From positions 301 through 64,300 of the forward strand of contig VZRS01015015.1 in the NCBI GenBank assembly GCA_013398055.1: 64,000 bases of DNA, read 5' to 3'. The translations under genes were made by a program, and so were the position numbers. Below are positions 13,623-25,198 of this stretch, piece by piece. The notes beneath the pieces were generated by a model. It was not told the DNA's origin. It saw nothing but the letters and a program-made list of their open reading frames with translations, and did no database searches. Position 1 is the stretch's first letter. Each line of letters starts with the position of its first letter. Source of the DNA: Ifrita kowaldi. Lineage: Eukaryota; Chordata; Aves; Passeriformes; Cinclosomatidae.

Positions 13623-14790
13623 GTCACAGAACTATTCAGGCTGGAATGAGCTTGTCTAGTCTAAGTCCTCTACAGCATGTAATGTCAAGTGTAGCACACT
13701 GCTTATGACTGTGTCTGGATGGAATTTGAATAGCTGCCAGGCTTGAGACCCCACAGCCTCTCTGGGAAACTTGCTCTAGTGTTTGACCACCTTCACTGTA
13801 GAAAATAAAGCTTTATTTTCCTTATGTATAAAGGGAGAATTTCCCGTATTTCATTTTTCACCCTGTGCCTCTTGCTCTTTTACTGACACCACTAACTAGA
13901 GTCTGACTCTGTCTTTGCTACCTGCCATCAGGCATTTATATTGGTGGGATTCACCCTAGGCCTTTTTAAATTAAGGCTAGACAATCCCAGCTCTGTCAGC
14001 CTCTTGTGTCTCATGTGCTCCAAGTCCATGATAATTAATCTTAGTCACTCACTGCTGGACTCCCTTCAGTGTGTCCATATCACTATTGCATCGGGGAGCC
14101 CAGATCAGGCCACAGCACCCCAAAATCTGTATCATCAGTGCTGGGTAGAGGAGAAAAATCACCTACCTTGACCTGCTGTCAATGCTTTTCTTCACAAGAG
14201 GCTGCTGACTGCCACACACACTGGTGTCTCCTTCTCAATTACTTATGCAATGGAACTCCAAAAGCCACTTTTGCAGAGTGGCTTTCCAGCAGGTTGAACC
14301 CCAGCACATACTGGTGCATGAGGTTTTCTTGCCTGGGTACAGGACTCTGTGTTTCCCTTTGAACTTTTTGAGATATCTGTCATCTCAATTCTTTAGCCTG
14401 GCAAAGTCCCTCTGAGTGGCAGCACAACCTTTTGGTGCACCAGCCTCCAGTTCCTCCAGTACTGTACCTTCTTCAAATTTCCTGAATACTCTCTTCAGCA
14501 TTGCCCAGGTCATTCCTGAATCACAAAATCATCAAGTCCCTTCCCTCCCTTTCTAAAGTGATCATTTTATTCTGAAGGATGACAGGTTGGCCAGGGATGA
14601 TTTCTATTTCATAAATCCGTGCTGACTATTCCCAATTACTCTCTTTTTTATCCTTAATGTATTTGGAAGTGGTTTCCAGAAGCATTTGTTCTATCACTTT
14701 CCCAGGAATCAAGATAAAGCTGATGGGCTTGTAATTGCCCAAGTCTCCTTTTTGAAGATTGAAATGAGTGGTGTTTGCTGATTTGGAAAT
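13623..14790 (-). mobile_element. CR1 LINE, long degenerate 5'-truncated copy
   Basis: Read on the plus strand, this is the reverse complement of CR1. It starts with a diverged form of the usual 'tcacagaat-attcagg-tggaa' 3'-end block at 13623. It then runs through recognisable stretches: 'cctctctgggaaacttg...tgaccaccttcactgtagaaaa', 'ccagctctgtcagcctc' and 'aaatccgtgctgactattcc'. It ends near 'gggcttgtaattgcccaagtctcc'. The element's 3' end is therefore at the low coordinate and its body is on the minus strand. It is heavily mutated, with no long frame, and appears to lack an internal part around 14500-14560. CR1 elements are non-LTR retrotransposons, usually 5'-truncated as here. Confidence 0.85.
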
Positions 14791-15269
14791 TATCAGTGGA
14801 AACCAAGTGCATTAATCCACTCCCCTTTTTTTTTTCGTTTGGGAAAATTTGTGTTTTACCTGGAAAAAAATATTAACAAGTCTTAAAACCATTTTTTGGG
14901 CTGGAAAAAACAGTTCAACAGCGAAGCTTCGGCAAGAGCAAGGAAGTCAGGGAGTGGAGTCAGATCCTGCAAGTGTTAGTTGGGAGTGGATGAAACTTGC
15001 ACTCGAGTTCAATGTCACTGAACTAAGTGTCTCACTATCTCTTCCCTAGAAAGAGTATTTCACTACTTCTTCTCTTTCTCATGCCAAAGGCAATTCTCAC
15101 TGAGTAGCTGGACACCACATCTGTCCTGGGCATCTGTCTCGGAGTGACACCGAAGGGCTCCCTCTTTCAAACTGCCGGGCGGGAGGGGACCGCAGAGCCG
15201 GCCTCTCCCCTCCTTGTTCTCCCTGCTGCTTTTGTTCCCTGCCTTAATTCCCTTTTGAAGGGCTGATAT
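14791..15269. other. Unique sequence leading into a candidate element
   Basis: Includes a poly-T patch near 14827-14836 and, from 15130 to 15200, a short GC-rich segment with several CpGs. No gene or repeat recognised. Confidence 0.45.
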
Positions 15270-15690
15270 TTTATTCAGCAGCCCCTGCTGTGCTGGAGCC
15301 CGTGACAGAAGTTTCTCAAAAGCACTCCGTTGACAAAATGCTAACAGCTGGTCTTTGAAACTCGGGAGTGCTAGTCGGAGAGGTGAGGGTGGCAGGGAGC
15401 AAGGCAGAGCAGGGAAGAGAGAGAGGGGAGGGGGGCAGAAAATGCGCTATTTGTTAGGAATAATGAGGCGAAAATATGACAGAGGTTTTTATTGCAAATA
15501 ATAGACAGTGAACTTCAAACAACAGCAGAGAATCATTAAAAAAACCACAGCAACAGAGTTAAATAAATGCATAATTAGCCAGCGCCATGAAGGTGGAATT
15601 TACTGCACCCGAGATTCTTAAGGGAGAGTCAATAAATTCACAGCTGCTTTGGGTTTTTTTATTATTATTATTCTTTTCCCTCAGGAACAG
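15270..15690. promoter_or_regulatory. Candidate conserved non-coding element (enhancer-like)
   Basis: This is unique, repeat-free sequence. The left half is a purine-rich block. The right half is AT-rich and dense in homeodomain- and POU-like words: TTTTATTGC, GCAAATAATAG, GCATAATTAGCC and CAATAAATTCA. It ends in an (ATT)n tract at about 15653-15672. No frame is open across it. This mix is typical of conserved developmental enhancers, but conservation was not tested, so the call is an inference. Confidence 0.35.
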
Positions 15691-17390
15691 AAGAAAATGT
15701 GAATGAGCCCAGGGCTGTTCTCAAGGTTTTGGCGGGATTTCTCTTCTTGTTGGCACAGACTGCAGCCTCTGTCTCAGTGGAGACAGGGCTGCCAGATCCA
15801 CTCTCCCAAGGGAGACTGGATGATTTGTGAGTGGCAGGACTGAATGCTGTGTGTGTTTGGGATTAAACCAATGAGTTAGCATGTCTGGTCCTAGGGAAAT
15901 TCGAGAAAATATAGGAAAATGTGTTGCAAGTCCTACATGCACCTTAGCATGGGTGTGTGTAAGACCATGTGTGTGAATATTAGGCTAACAGGGTACGTTG
16001 CTCTTGACTTCTACATCAGAATCCTTGAGGCTCCTGTGTGTGGGTTTGTGCTATCGCAGTGTGAGCTCTGACTGACGTGAGCATGTAGAAGCAGGGGGCT
16101 GCCTGTGGATCCCTGCACGAGAGGCGTCGTGTGGGTCCCCTCTGCCACGCATGGGCACAGAGTGGGGCTGGTTTGAAAAGGTGACCAAGCACGTGTGTCC
16201 TTACAGCAACAGCAAGATGGTATAACCGTGTATCTGCATGAGATACCCCTCCTGTTCCTCTTCTCCTCGCAGTGCCATGCATACTAGACCTGTGTGAAAA
16301 TGTTCCTCACAAATGCCTTTTTTTCCCCCCAGGGTAAAATGCAGATTTGTTCTGAACAGATTTCCGACTGTGTTTCCACAGGGTGCGTTGCTTTCACAGA
16401 TTGCCTTTCCAACGCCCCCATTTCCACTCTGCACTAAGTCTAAAGAAGACCTGTAAACCCAAAAGGCAATGGCAATGCAATTAGTTTTGTCTGGTCAGCT
16501 TGAAGCAGGCCCTGTGTGAATTCTGTGTCTCACTGTGTTCCTGGAGACATAATCGGGTCAGGAAGCAATTCCTGGAAGTAGCTATGTTAGGGGGATATTT
16601 GGTTTTGGTAACAATTTCAAATAGAGTATTTCATGCCACTTCTGTAAAACTAAATACTTCAGTTTTGAGATCATCAAAAAGCTTTGTTTTGATCAAAAAT
16701 GTCAACGTTCTGAATTGGAATTTCCATTCCATGGGGAAGAACAAAAGTTTCAATTTTTCATCACCAGCTTACAATGAAAAAAATCTTCTGGTTTCACAAC
16801 AGATAAAAAAAATCTTAACCTCAGTGTTTTTCTCTTCATCACAAGGTGACACCCATAAAATTACCTATAGAACAAACTTGTTTTCCTTCTCTGCTTCTCA
16901 CCAACACACAGAAAACGCTGTAGTACTTCATAGCACTTGATTTGAACCTTTCTGTTTCTGCTCTTAAAGCACCGGAGGTTCAAAACCGAAATCTGAGTGA
17001 AAGCAGTGTTGTCTTCTGTAAAGCTCTGCTTGCTCCCTTACCCACGGTGCCGATGGAGCAGACACCCACTGTTGGCATCGAGGGCACCTGCAGCTGCCAA
17101 CATCACACCTTCCACGTGAAGGCAGATTTAGTGCAATGGGCAGTTAGAGAGCCTGAACGAAGGAATTTGACCCCCTCTGTTGATTCTCTTACACACAAAT
17201 TTTTTATGCCAAGTCTGATTGGGTTTTTTGGCTACCCATGGAAAAATATAGACCACAATTTAGAGCTGGACAGCCAGTGCTGAAGTGCAGTTGTATAAGA
17301 AATAAGAATGACTCTCTTACATGACAGGGGAGACTGAAACTGTGAGACACTTCCTACTCCTATGGCTAAAAGACAAATGATTTCAAGAAG
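15691..17390. other. Unique non-coding sequence
   Basis: Two overlapping-size frames (16500-16940 and 16942-17283, plus) are open for 146 and 113 codons. They lie in different frames and have no domain, so they are taken as chance. The segment 16600-16800 is rich in AAATTT and TTTCAA words and may be an old decayed repeat that I cannot name. Confidence 0.45.
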
Positions 17391-17400
17391 AAGCTTTCTC

Positions 17401-17760
17401 TCAGATTATCTGCCACGATAAACACTTTTCAGCAAAAAGGTAATGAGAAAAAGCTGTGCCTAACCCCAGAGGAACGGAGAGAGACAACAGAGATCGCATC
17501 ATGCTATCGGTATGCCACCAAACCGGCAATTGATGCTAACGACAAACGGACACGGGAGATAAAATCAGAGTCACGCATTGAAGCCTTCCTCTGAAAAGCC
17601 GGTGCCTGCCTCTGATGGAGACCCGGAACTCTGCTTTCTCTTTGCACCACAACAACGAATGTGCAGCTTATCTCGCCCAGCAAAACACTGAGCAGAACTG
17701 CGGGTGAGTGCTGCGTGGGGCGAGTGTGTGAACAGGTCTGCGTGCTGGAAAACATTTGTG
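17401..17760. promoter_or_regulatory. Sharply bounded CpG cluster, candidate regulatory element
   Basis: I count 17 CpG dinucleotides in these 360 bases, against none in the 120 bases before and none in the 180 bases after. The base composition is not strongly GC-rich, so it is not a classical CpG island. Two GATA-type words lie at the left edge (AGATTATCTG, CACGATAAAC). No open frame or repeat explains it. Retention of CpG in vertebrate DNA suggests a region kept unmethylated in the germ line. That is an inference. Confidence 0.4.
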
Positions 17761-20700
17761 TGCTTGCCTGTGAGGGCATGAGTGCCCCAGGAGCATCTCT
17801 GCCCCTGTGGGAGGCACAGGACTGGAGTTATCAACCCCTTTGCACCTGCAGCTAGGAGTTAATAGGATTAGTCTGAGGTTTCCAAAGAGCTGCTGTTAAA
17901 GGCTTTTGTGTTAGCTGAAAATGTGGGTTACTCACTGCACCTTGCTCTGCATTCTGGGGGGTTTGGTGGAAGGAATCAGAATGACCACATGTACTGAGGG
18001 GCTGCTGGAGGATATTATCTTTGCCACAGATGGTATTATTCCTGCAAGTAAAGCCACCAAGGGGAACAGGAATTGGATGTTGAGGTCACAGGAGAAAACA
18101 ACATGAGGCACCACTAACATGCTGGGAGCAAATATTAAGGGATACTAAGGTTTGACTCATGAGGAAATAAAGTAGTCATCTGACACCACCACACATCACC
18201 TATGCCTGGCAGGGACAGAGACAGGGAGGATTGTGGGAATTAGGGGACCATCACAGGCCCATTCTGCCTGTCGTCCTGTAAGCCAAAGTTTCTGGAAGAA
18301 TGGTGGGAATGACTGGACCACCTGTGTGGATGTTGCACAGGGCCCGAGGTGGGCTGGGAAGTGTGAGTGTAAGGACAACATGCTCACAAGGACAGCCGCT
18401 GCTGCCTCAGTATGTACTCTGTGCAGGGTACCTCCTACTGCAATGCCTGGGTATCCTGAGGAAAGCTTCTTGTGTGGGAGAGTTCCTCATGGTTAGCAGC
18501 ATATGAGGGAGGGAGCTGTGTTGGAAGGGAAGGCAACACTGAGCACAGCAGCCTTTCTCCTTCAAGTGTACAGCATGAGATCTCGGAGAAGTGGAACAAA
18601 GAAGGCAGATGTGACAGGCAGAGTAGTAATAGGAAAAAAGAAGCAGCTGTGAGAATAACCCGTAACGTTTAATGTGTGGGAGGAAGGATATGGATGTTTT
18701 CGGGTGCTCTGGATGCTCGATCTAGCCTTGCATGTAGCAGCAGCAGGCAGTGGTTACCATGGGTGGGCAAACCAGCCTCCAAGAAGTGCTTGTGCTCTGC
18801 CAGAGCTCTAGTCCTGCTTTACCTGCCGTGGAGCATCTGTCCTGTCTGTACAGGCCACGTCTGGGTGCAGCCACGCAGTCTGCACAGGTCATCTCTCAGG
18901 GCACACTTAGGGGGGACAGGTTGTCCCAAAGGTGAGGCTGCTGCACCCTTAAGCCATTGCATGCCTGACAAATTGCTTTTGCTGTGACAGGTCCAGGCAG
19001 CCTGCCCTGACCTGGCCCCCCCAAGCAGGTACAGACTGCTGTTTGTATCCTGCACTGATGCTGAGAGACTGAGATCTTGGCTTCTGCTGGCTAGCAAATG
19101 TCTCACTGGGGGATTGTTGCAGAGAGCACTGAATAAAAGAGAGAGAAAAAAGAGAACGTAAAATAAGCCTTACTTTCAGACCACCTTCTGGCTCAGAAAA
19201 GTTCAGGAGGTTTCAAAACAACCTTCTCCTTGCAGAAATCTTGAATTTCCCAACCGAGCTAGCACTGGTGAGACACAAAGCCATAAATCAGGCTCTGGCT
19301 CCTTTTGAAAGAATTGGAGCTTTTTTAATCCCTGAATTTGTATTTTATGATAGAATCCAGAAGGGTTTTGCAAGGCAAGCCTGCATAATGCTGTAGAAAG
19401 TCAGGATACACTCAAGAGCAAGCTCCAGAAGAATGCCTCTGAAATGTTCCAGGTCAGCAGACCAGAACCAGCTCAAGGTTTGTTCACTGCTTAGGTGATG
19501 TGGAGTGCTTTGGGGAACAGGCTGACCCTGGAATAGCCATGGTCTGTTTCTTCCACCCTTTGCTTCTGCCTTGCTGGCTCCATTAGGTCTCTGCTGAGGT
19601 TCCTGCTGTACCCCTTGTCCTCGCAGTGAGGCATGTGTAGGCATAGGCAAAAGAGAAAACAGAGTTGTGTCTTCCCAGGGCTGTTTGGCTGTCCTTGTGT
19701 ATGAACACTGTGTCAGGGTTTTAAGCATTTCTCCCCCTTTGAGCTGCCCTTTCTGCCACCCTGGAGCAGCAGTTAGTGGGATCATGTGGAGAGGAACAGG
19801 GTGGTAGATTGAAAGTCAGACTGTACGGTTCATCCTGTGTAGAGAGTGGAGGCAAACACACACAGTTTGGGGATGGTTTATTTTTTAACCTGGGTCTCCT
19901 AGAAAGGAACAGCTGACACCCTGTGTTTAAGTGGCTGCTTACAGCCATCCCCATGACAATGCTCTGTCAAAGCTCACCAGGATCCCCTTTACCTTATCCA
20001 CTACATTTGTACATTGGTATGTGTTACCCATCAGTGCAATTTCACAGACTTACTGAGGACTGCTTTGTATGATCTCCCTGCACAGAGTTCACTGCTCCAA
20101 AATGCACCCATGCCACGAAGTCAGCATTTACACTGCAAGCTTGTTTTCAGTCTGCTGCAAACATCATATTGCTGCAAAGATCTAGAGCTTGGCAGCACAA
20201 ACTGTTGTGAATTTGCAGAGCATGGTGGCTTTTGCTTGATGAAGAAAAGTTAAAAACCAGACACACGTGAGAATAGAGATGTATGTGTATGAACACGTGG
20301 TCCTAGCCACAAAAAAAAGTTTCTGAAGTGGCTGCACTGACCCAGCTGGTGTAGGTTTGGATCTATAATTGCAGTGGTTCTCATGACACTTCCTCTTTCC
20401 AAAAGCTTTTTGGCAGAGACAATGTAGCTGGCAGGAACGACAGTGTGAAATGAAGATAAATGAAGAATATGGGCACATGGATCCCTAGAAGGAGGCTGGG
20501 TTGATCTTAATGCAGATGCAAATTTTCAGGTACTGTTTTGTACCGTTTTTCCTTCTCTGTAACTAGAATAGCAACAACACAAGGAGAAACTGAAGTAAGC
20601 AGTAGAGGAAAAAAGCAGCCCTGAATTTAGCACATCAGCTTAGGCCTTAAGAGAGCCCATTTCATGCCCTGCTTCTCCTGTAAACTGTTGTTTAGCTGCC

Positions 20701-21339
20701 TTCAAAAAGAAGGGGCAACCTGCTCTTTCTCTTCAGAGCCTCAATTTAAGCATATTTTGACATGTAGTTAAAAGCATGTGTGCCATTCTGGCCAGTGCTG
20801 AATCAGAAGCTGTAGCCTGGTGTGTCCTGTCTAAGAGTACAGATGGCACTAGCACAGGGCATGGCTTTTTGTGGCCCTACTGCTTCTGAAAGACTGGGAT
20901 CAGTGCATGTCCAGAGCTGCTGTGAAGGGACTTTTGTCTAGGAGGATGGGGAGTACGGAGCTGTGGAGGCTAGCTCAGTGACAGGAAAGTAGATAATTCT
21001 ATAAACAATAGATGGGTGTTTGGGAGACAAATCTCTGTTAGTTGCCCGTAGCCATTTGACAGTCATTTTGTGATGTGGTAGGTGAGAGGGATGCTCACCA
21101 TGTGAAATCCCCCATCCAGTGTAATATGCAGATGGGTGAAGTCCCTATACAGCTGAATTTCCTTGTCAGATTTTATGCCATCCAGATGTACCTGTTTGGA
21201 TCATTTCAGGAAAACATCTGCACAGTGGGGAGCTTCCCTCAACTCTCCTCTGTTCTCCCCATGAATTGTACGCAGAAATGCAAAATCCCTTTTTTGCAGG
21301 GACAATTTAGTTTTGCTGTAAGTATTTTAATATGATTAT
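17761..21339. other. Unique non-coding sequence, nothing recognised
   Basis: Several frames of 60 to 146 codons occur on both strands, overlapping each other with no domain or splice-site pattern that would single one out. No CR1, LTR or SINE sequence recognised. Confidence 0.5.
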
Positions 21340-21485
21340 GGGTCAGTCAGGTCCTAATTGGCTTTAATTAGCAGCTTTCTTTTAATTAGCAGTTTATGTA
21401 TGTGAGATATCAGATTCTTTCCTCTTTTTTCAAAAGTATTAAAATAATTTACCTCCAATCTGGTCCAGCTGATGGTTCTCTTATC
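21340..21485. promoter_or_regulatory. Homeodomain-motif-rich candidate element
   Basis: The 12-mer TTTAATTAGCAG occurs twice exactly, at 21363-21374 and 21381-21392, with starts 18 bp apart. CCTAATTGG lies just upstream. TAATTA and TAATTG are core homeodomain sites. The surrounding sequence is AT-rich and unique, with further words such as AAATAATTTACC. Function is inferred from the motifs only. Confidence 0.35.
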
Positions 21486-21900
21486 AACAGGGCAAAGACA
21501 TCTGTCCCCACACAGAGGCTATTTTTTGGTGGGGAAGCAGGTTTGATCTTTTGAGTCAAATGAACCCTTCAAGGAAAGATTGGTAAAATAGAATTCCATG
21601 GTATTATCAAGCTGAAGTAACAGCAAGAGAAGAGACGAGTATAGATGGGTTTCAGGTCACTGGTTCTTTTTTCTCCTGAATGAAGCTTTCTGAATGTATT
21701 AGAAATTGCTGAGATTCTCCAGCTTTCCACAAGATCCATCTTGTTACTTTAATTTCCTTTAGTTGTTCGCTGTTTGCTCTGTAGCAGGTGGTAGTATGTA
21801 CAGTACTTTACATGCTGGGTAAAGATGTACAAAGTAATCCTTGAGCCTACTAACTGCTCTCAGATCAGTTTTCCTCCAAAAGTTGATTGCAAAATAAGGA

Positions 21901-21951
21901 TTTTTTTGTTGTTTTGGTTTGGGTTTTTTTTGGTTTTGTTTTTGTTTTTTT
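21901..21951. repeat. T/G low-complexity tract
   Basis: Runs of T separated by one to three G bases (TTGTTTTGGTTTGGG type). No longer-period structure is visible. Confidence 0.85.
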
Positions 21952-22116
21952 AATCAGCATCAGAAAGCAGAGTTTCCTGAGGAGGAAAAATAAGCTTTTA
22001 GTGTAACTCAAGATAGTTTGTTGCTACAGTGCTGCTGTAGGATCAAGAAAGCTGTGGTCTGGGTGTCAATGAAGTTGGGTTCCTCAAATGAACTTTGTCC
22101 CTGAGGCCATGGGGCT

Positions 22117-22207
22117 GTTTTGGGTTTTATTTTGTTGTTGTGGTTTTGGGGGTGGTTTTTTGTTGTTTTGGTCATGGCGGTGGTGGGGGTTTGGGGTTTT
22201 TTTGCAA
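22117..22207. repeat. G/T-rich low-complexity tract with long G runs
   Basis: A nearly pure G/T stretch containing GGGGGTGG and GGGGGTTTGGGG. It adds a second, G-richer block about 170 bp after the tract at 21901. G runs of four and five bases make local quadruplex formation conceivable, but four closely spaced runs are not present. Confidence 0.8.
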
Positions 22208-23146
22208 GCTGGCAACATATCTCATGGGAGACAGAGGCTGACCTTCATCTACCATGACTTTAAACATCTGCATTTGTGATATCTAGGCCTGAACTCCTCT
22301 CTCTAAACCACCTCGTGAAGTGTTGCTGTAACTATCCTTGCCAAAGGACAGCTCTCTTCCATCAGATGGCAGGATCTAGAGGGCCTTCTGCACCCGTGTC
22401 CTTCTCTTTGAGAGACACATAAACTCCATCAGCCATGGATAGAAAAGTCTTTCTGCAGAGGCCTGTGGAGCCACAGTATGATAGGTGAAGGGAGCAAATA
22501 ATTACCCTTCCTTGTCTCTGACAAATGTGGTGATATACATTAGAATGGCTCTTAGATGTTTATGTGTGGGTGGGGTTTTTCCAGATTAGGATATTTTTGT
22601 CACAATTGCTTAAGAGGAAAGACTTTTACATTAACTTCTTGGGAAGCTTCAAGAAGAAATGTACTCTGGATTTGAAGAAAGAGAGTCAGAGGGCCCCAGG
22701 AGAGATGTTCTATGTTGCTAAAAGGAGTGCGAAGGTGGATGGACTGGTTATATGGCCCCGTGGTTGTTGTAAACATGCTTTGTGATAAATTCTGGTACTG
22801 AAATAGAGGGCTCTGTCCATTTCTAGTCCCCCTACTGGCAGGGGAAAGGAAATCTAAACCCATGTAAACCAGTTCTGAGTGGTTTCCACCTGCATTTGGA
22901 GACAGCCTGAAACACCTCTGAAGGGTTATGTAGAGGCATTCTTCATCTTGACTTTTTTTCATTTTGCTCTCAAACCTACCTTTGAATACTTTTGAAAGAA
23001 CCAGTTCCCCAGCACGTTTATTTCTCCCCTCCTCTGCCCACTATTAATAACCCTTTTCCCTTGCCTTGAGATAGAGCAACCATATCTTTACTTCCCCCGA
23101 TGTCCACTGTCTTTGGGAGGTTTTTGGTTTTGCCTTTGTTTTGCAC
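22208..23146. other. Unique non-coding sequence
   Basis: No gene, RNA or repeat family recognised. Frames up to 120 codons occur on both strands without domain features. Confidence 0.5.
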
Positions 23147-23233
23147 CATGCAGATTTTCCTTTCTTTCAGCACATTGAATTTCAGGCTGGATTGATGGTC
23201 CTGCAGAGCGATGTTTTTCTGTGTGATAAATAA
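23147..23233 (+). repeat. Diverged dispersed repeat, copy A
   Basis: Aligns by eye with 25989-26096. Both share CATGCAGAT, then a pyrimidine stretch, then a block of the form 'TTCA-GCTGGAT-GA--G-CCTGCA-AGC', and end in an AATAAC-like word. The spacing differs by a small indel. The two copies are too similar along their length for chance but are well diverged, suggesting an old interspersed repeat whose family I do not recognise. Confidence 0.4.
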
Positions 23234-23479
23234 CAGAAGGAGTCTCTGTACTGAACAAATGAAGCTGGGATTTCCAAGGTGACAGATTCCACAGAAATCT
23301 TGAAGAGTTTAGGATTAACAAGCTCTGAAAAAGTTATTGGTTTTGTAATTATAGCACACCAAAATGACTTGGCTGGCTGTTTGCTTTCTCCTCTGAGGCT
23401 GGGGTGGATGTGGCTCAGTGGCAATGTGCTGGAGTGGATGTTGTCTCCTTTCTTTGTCAACCAGAACATCTTTGCTTCC

Positions 23480-23589
23480 TTCAAACCAAGTCTGAGCAAC
23501 CTGATTTAGTGGAAGGTGTCTCTGCCCGTGGTAGGGACGTTGGAAGTAAGAGGTCTTTAAGGTCCTTTCCAGTCCAAGCCGTTCTGTGG
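23480..23589 (+). mobile_element. CR1 LINE 3'-end fragment
   Basis: Contains the CR1 terminal block in sense orientation: 'ctgagcaacctgatttagtgg', then 'aggtgtctctgcccgtgg', then 'aggtctttaaggtcctttcc', ending in a diverged CCAAGCCGTTCTGTGG. Only the last 110 bases of the element are present, the usual 5'-truncated insertion. Confidence 0.85.
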
Positions 23590-24569
23590 CTTGGAGAAAG
23601 AGAGCTGATGATCCAAACAGAGATTGTTCTGTTCCCATTTTTCATTGTTCATGCTCGCTTTGGTGGATGTTACTTGTTACCCTCCACAGCTCAAGCTCAG
23701 GTGACTGCATGTATGCAAACTGGCGGGATGTTTAATGCTTCTCACCTCTGGCTTCTGACCCTGCTCCACATTTGAAAATCATTTTGATTTGGTGGCTGAC
23801 TAGTTGCCTATCAGGTGGGTAGATGAGTTACAGCAGAGCCCTTCTTCCACCTCCTGAAAAAAAAATTGGTATAAATAGCCTTCCTGTTGGGCAGTGAGCC
23901 AGAGAGGGCTGGGACAGAACGGGATACAGAGATTTCAGTTTTTCCTCCTTCTGTGAGTCCTTTCTCAGTTTAATTGCTGAGGTTATTTTAGGGTAGGAAG
24001 GGAGTGAGGGAAAGGGAGATGGGATAATGGATAGAGTAGCTGGTGCTGATATTGCTTGCAGATCTAAACACGTAGGATCCTTTTAATCTTGCAGTTTGGC
24101 AATCTGGTACCTTATGCTACCACAAAATTAACTTAAAGCCTCCACAAACCTTTGGGAGAGAAAACATACTCAAAGTACAGTAGAGCAAACAGCAGAAAAA
24201 ACTGTAAGGTATAACTAATCAGATACCCTGAGTTCCCAGTGTTGCTCAATCCTCTTTGCAAAAATTAAGCTGATGACTTTGACCTTTTTAGGGCCTTAAT
24301 TTTACAGATGTAATGCCAGCACTTAATACTTTCCATGTGCAAAACTCAAAGCAGCTTAAAAAATGAGGGTAGCTGCAGCAATCCTTTATTACAGACAGAC
24401 TCGCTGAGAGAAATGATTTAACAAAGCCATTAACAGTCACAAGGCTTGCCCATTCTGTGTATGCACAAAGTTAACATATCCTCCAGCCTCAGCTTACCTC
24501 ATCCAAAGTTATCAAGAAGCTCAGAGAAAGTGCTTCGTTAATAATGTTCTCCCCTCCAGCTTGCTGATG
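23590..24569. other. Unique non-coding sequence
   Basis: No gene or repeat family recognised. The run 24100-24470 is AT-rich. Confidence 0.5.
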
Positions 24570-24690
24570 CTGTGCTCCCTGCCTGAAATCCCATGATATA
24601 CTGTTTTTTCCCTGTCTCATAAAGGCACGCCAGGTTATTATGCACTCCATATTTATCTGATGGCCTTGTCTATAGTGCATGAGTTACCCT
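24570..24690. promoter_or_regulatory. Candidate conserved non-coding element
   Basis: A repeat-free block with densely packed words typical of enhancers: CCCATGATATACTG, TCTCATAAAGGCACG, GGTTATTATGCAC and CATATTTATCTG. No frame is usefully open. Called from composition only. Confidence 0.22.
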
Positions 24691-25198
24691 AGGCTAACTG
24701 CTGGTCTTAAAAAAGGAAATGCACCAAGTAGCATGTTGATCCAGGTACTTGTTTGGCTCATTAGGGACAGAAACAATTGCGAAGTTCAGTCATCGTGCAC
24801 CAAGTATCATAAGGGCTGACTCTGGAGTCTTAAGGTCAGACCTGAGCCAAGACTGTTTTTTCAGCAATGACAGTTATAGCCAGCATGACCTGAAGCCCTC
24901 TGAGGAGCATGGCTGTTAGCTTCTGGAAGAAACTGATGGATACACTCAGGCATTGCAGCTTCATTAATGTTTGTGTTTTGCAACCTGGTGAGTCCTGACA
25001 GTTAGTGATGAACCACGAGACCATTTCAGAGATGTGGGGACCTGAGTGCATTGGCCAGATGCTCATTACAGTGGCTTTCTGTAGTGGTGCTTGGTAGGAG
25101 GAGCCCTGATAGATTTTATCCCATTAACAGACCCCACTTCCTAGTTTTCCTTTCCTTGCATTCTGTATTTGGTGGTGTTAGACAAGGTATATGCCCAG

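Noticed and set aside
16600..16800. Decayed ancient repeat rich in AAATTT and TTTCAA
   Set aside because: The texture is suggestive, but I could not match it to a family or find a second copy in the window.
16500..17283. Two successive plus frames of 146 and 113 codons
   Set aside because: They are in different frames, have no domain, and lie in a region of AAATTT-type words that keeps stops rare by chance.
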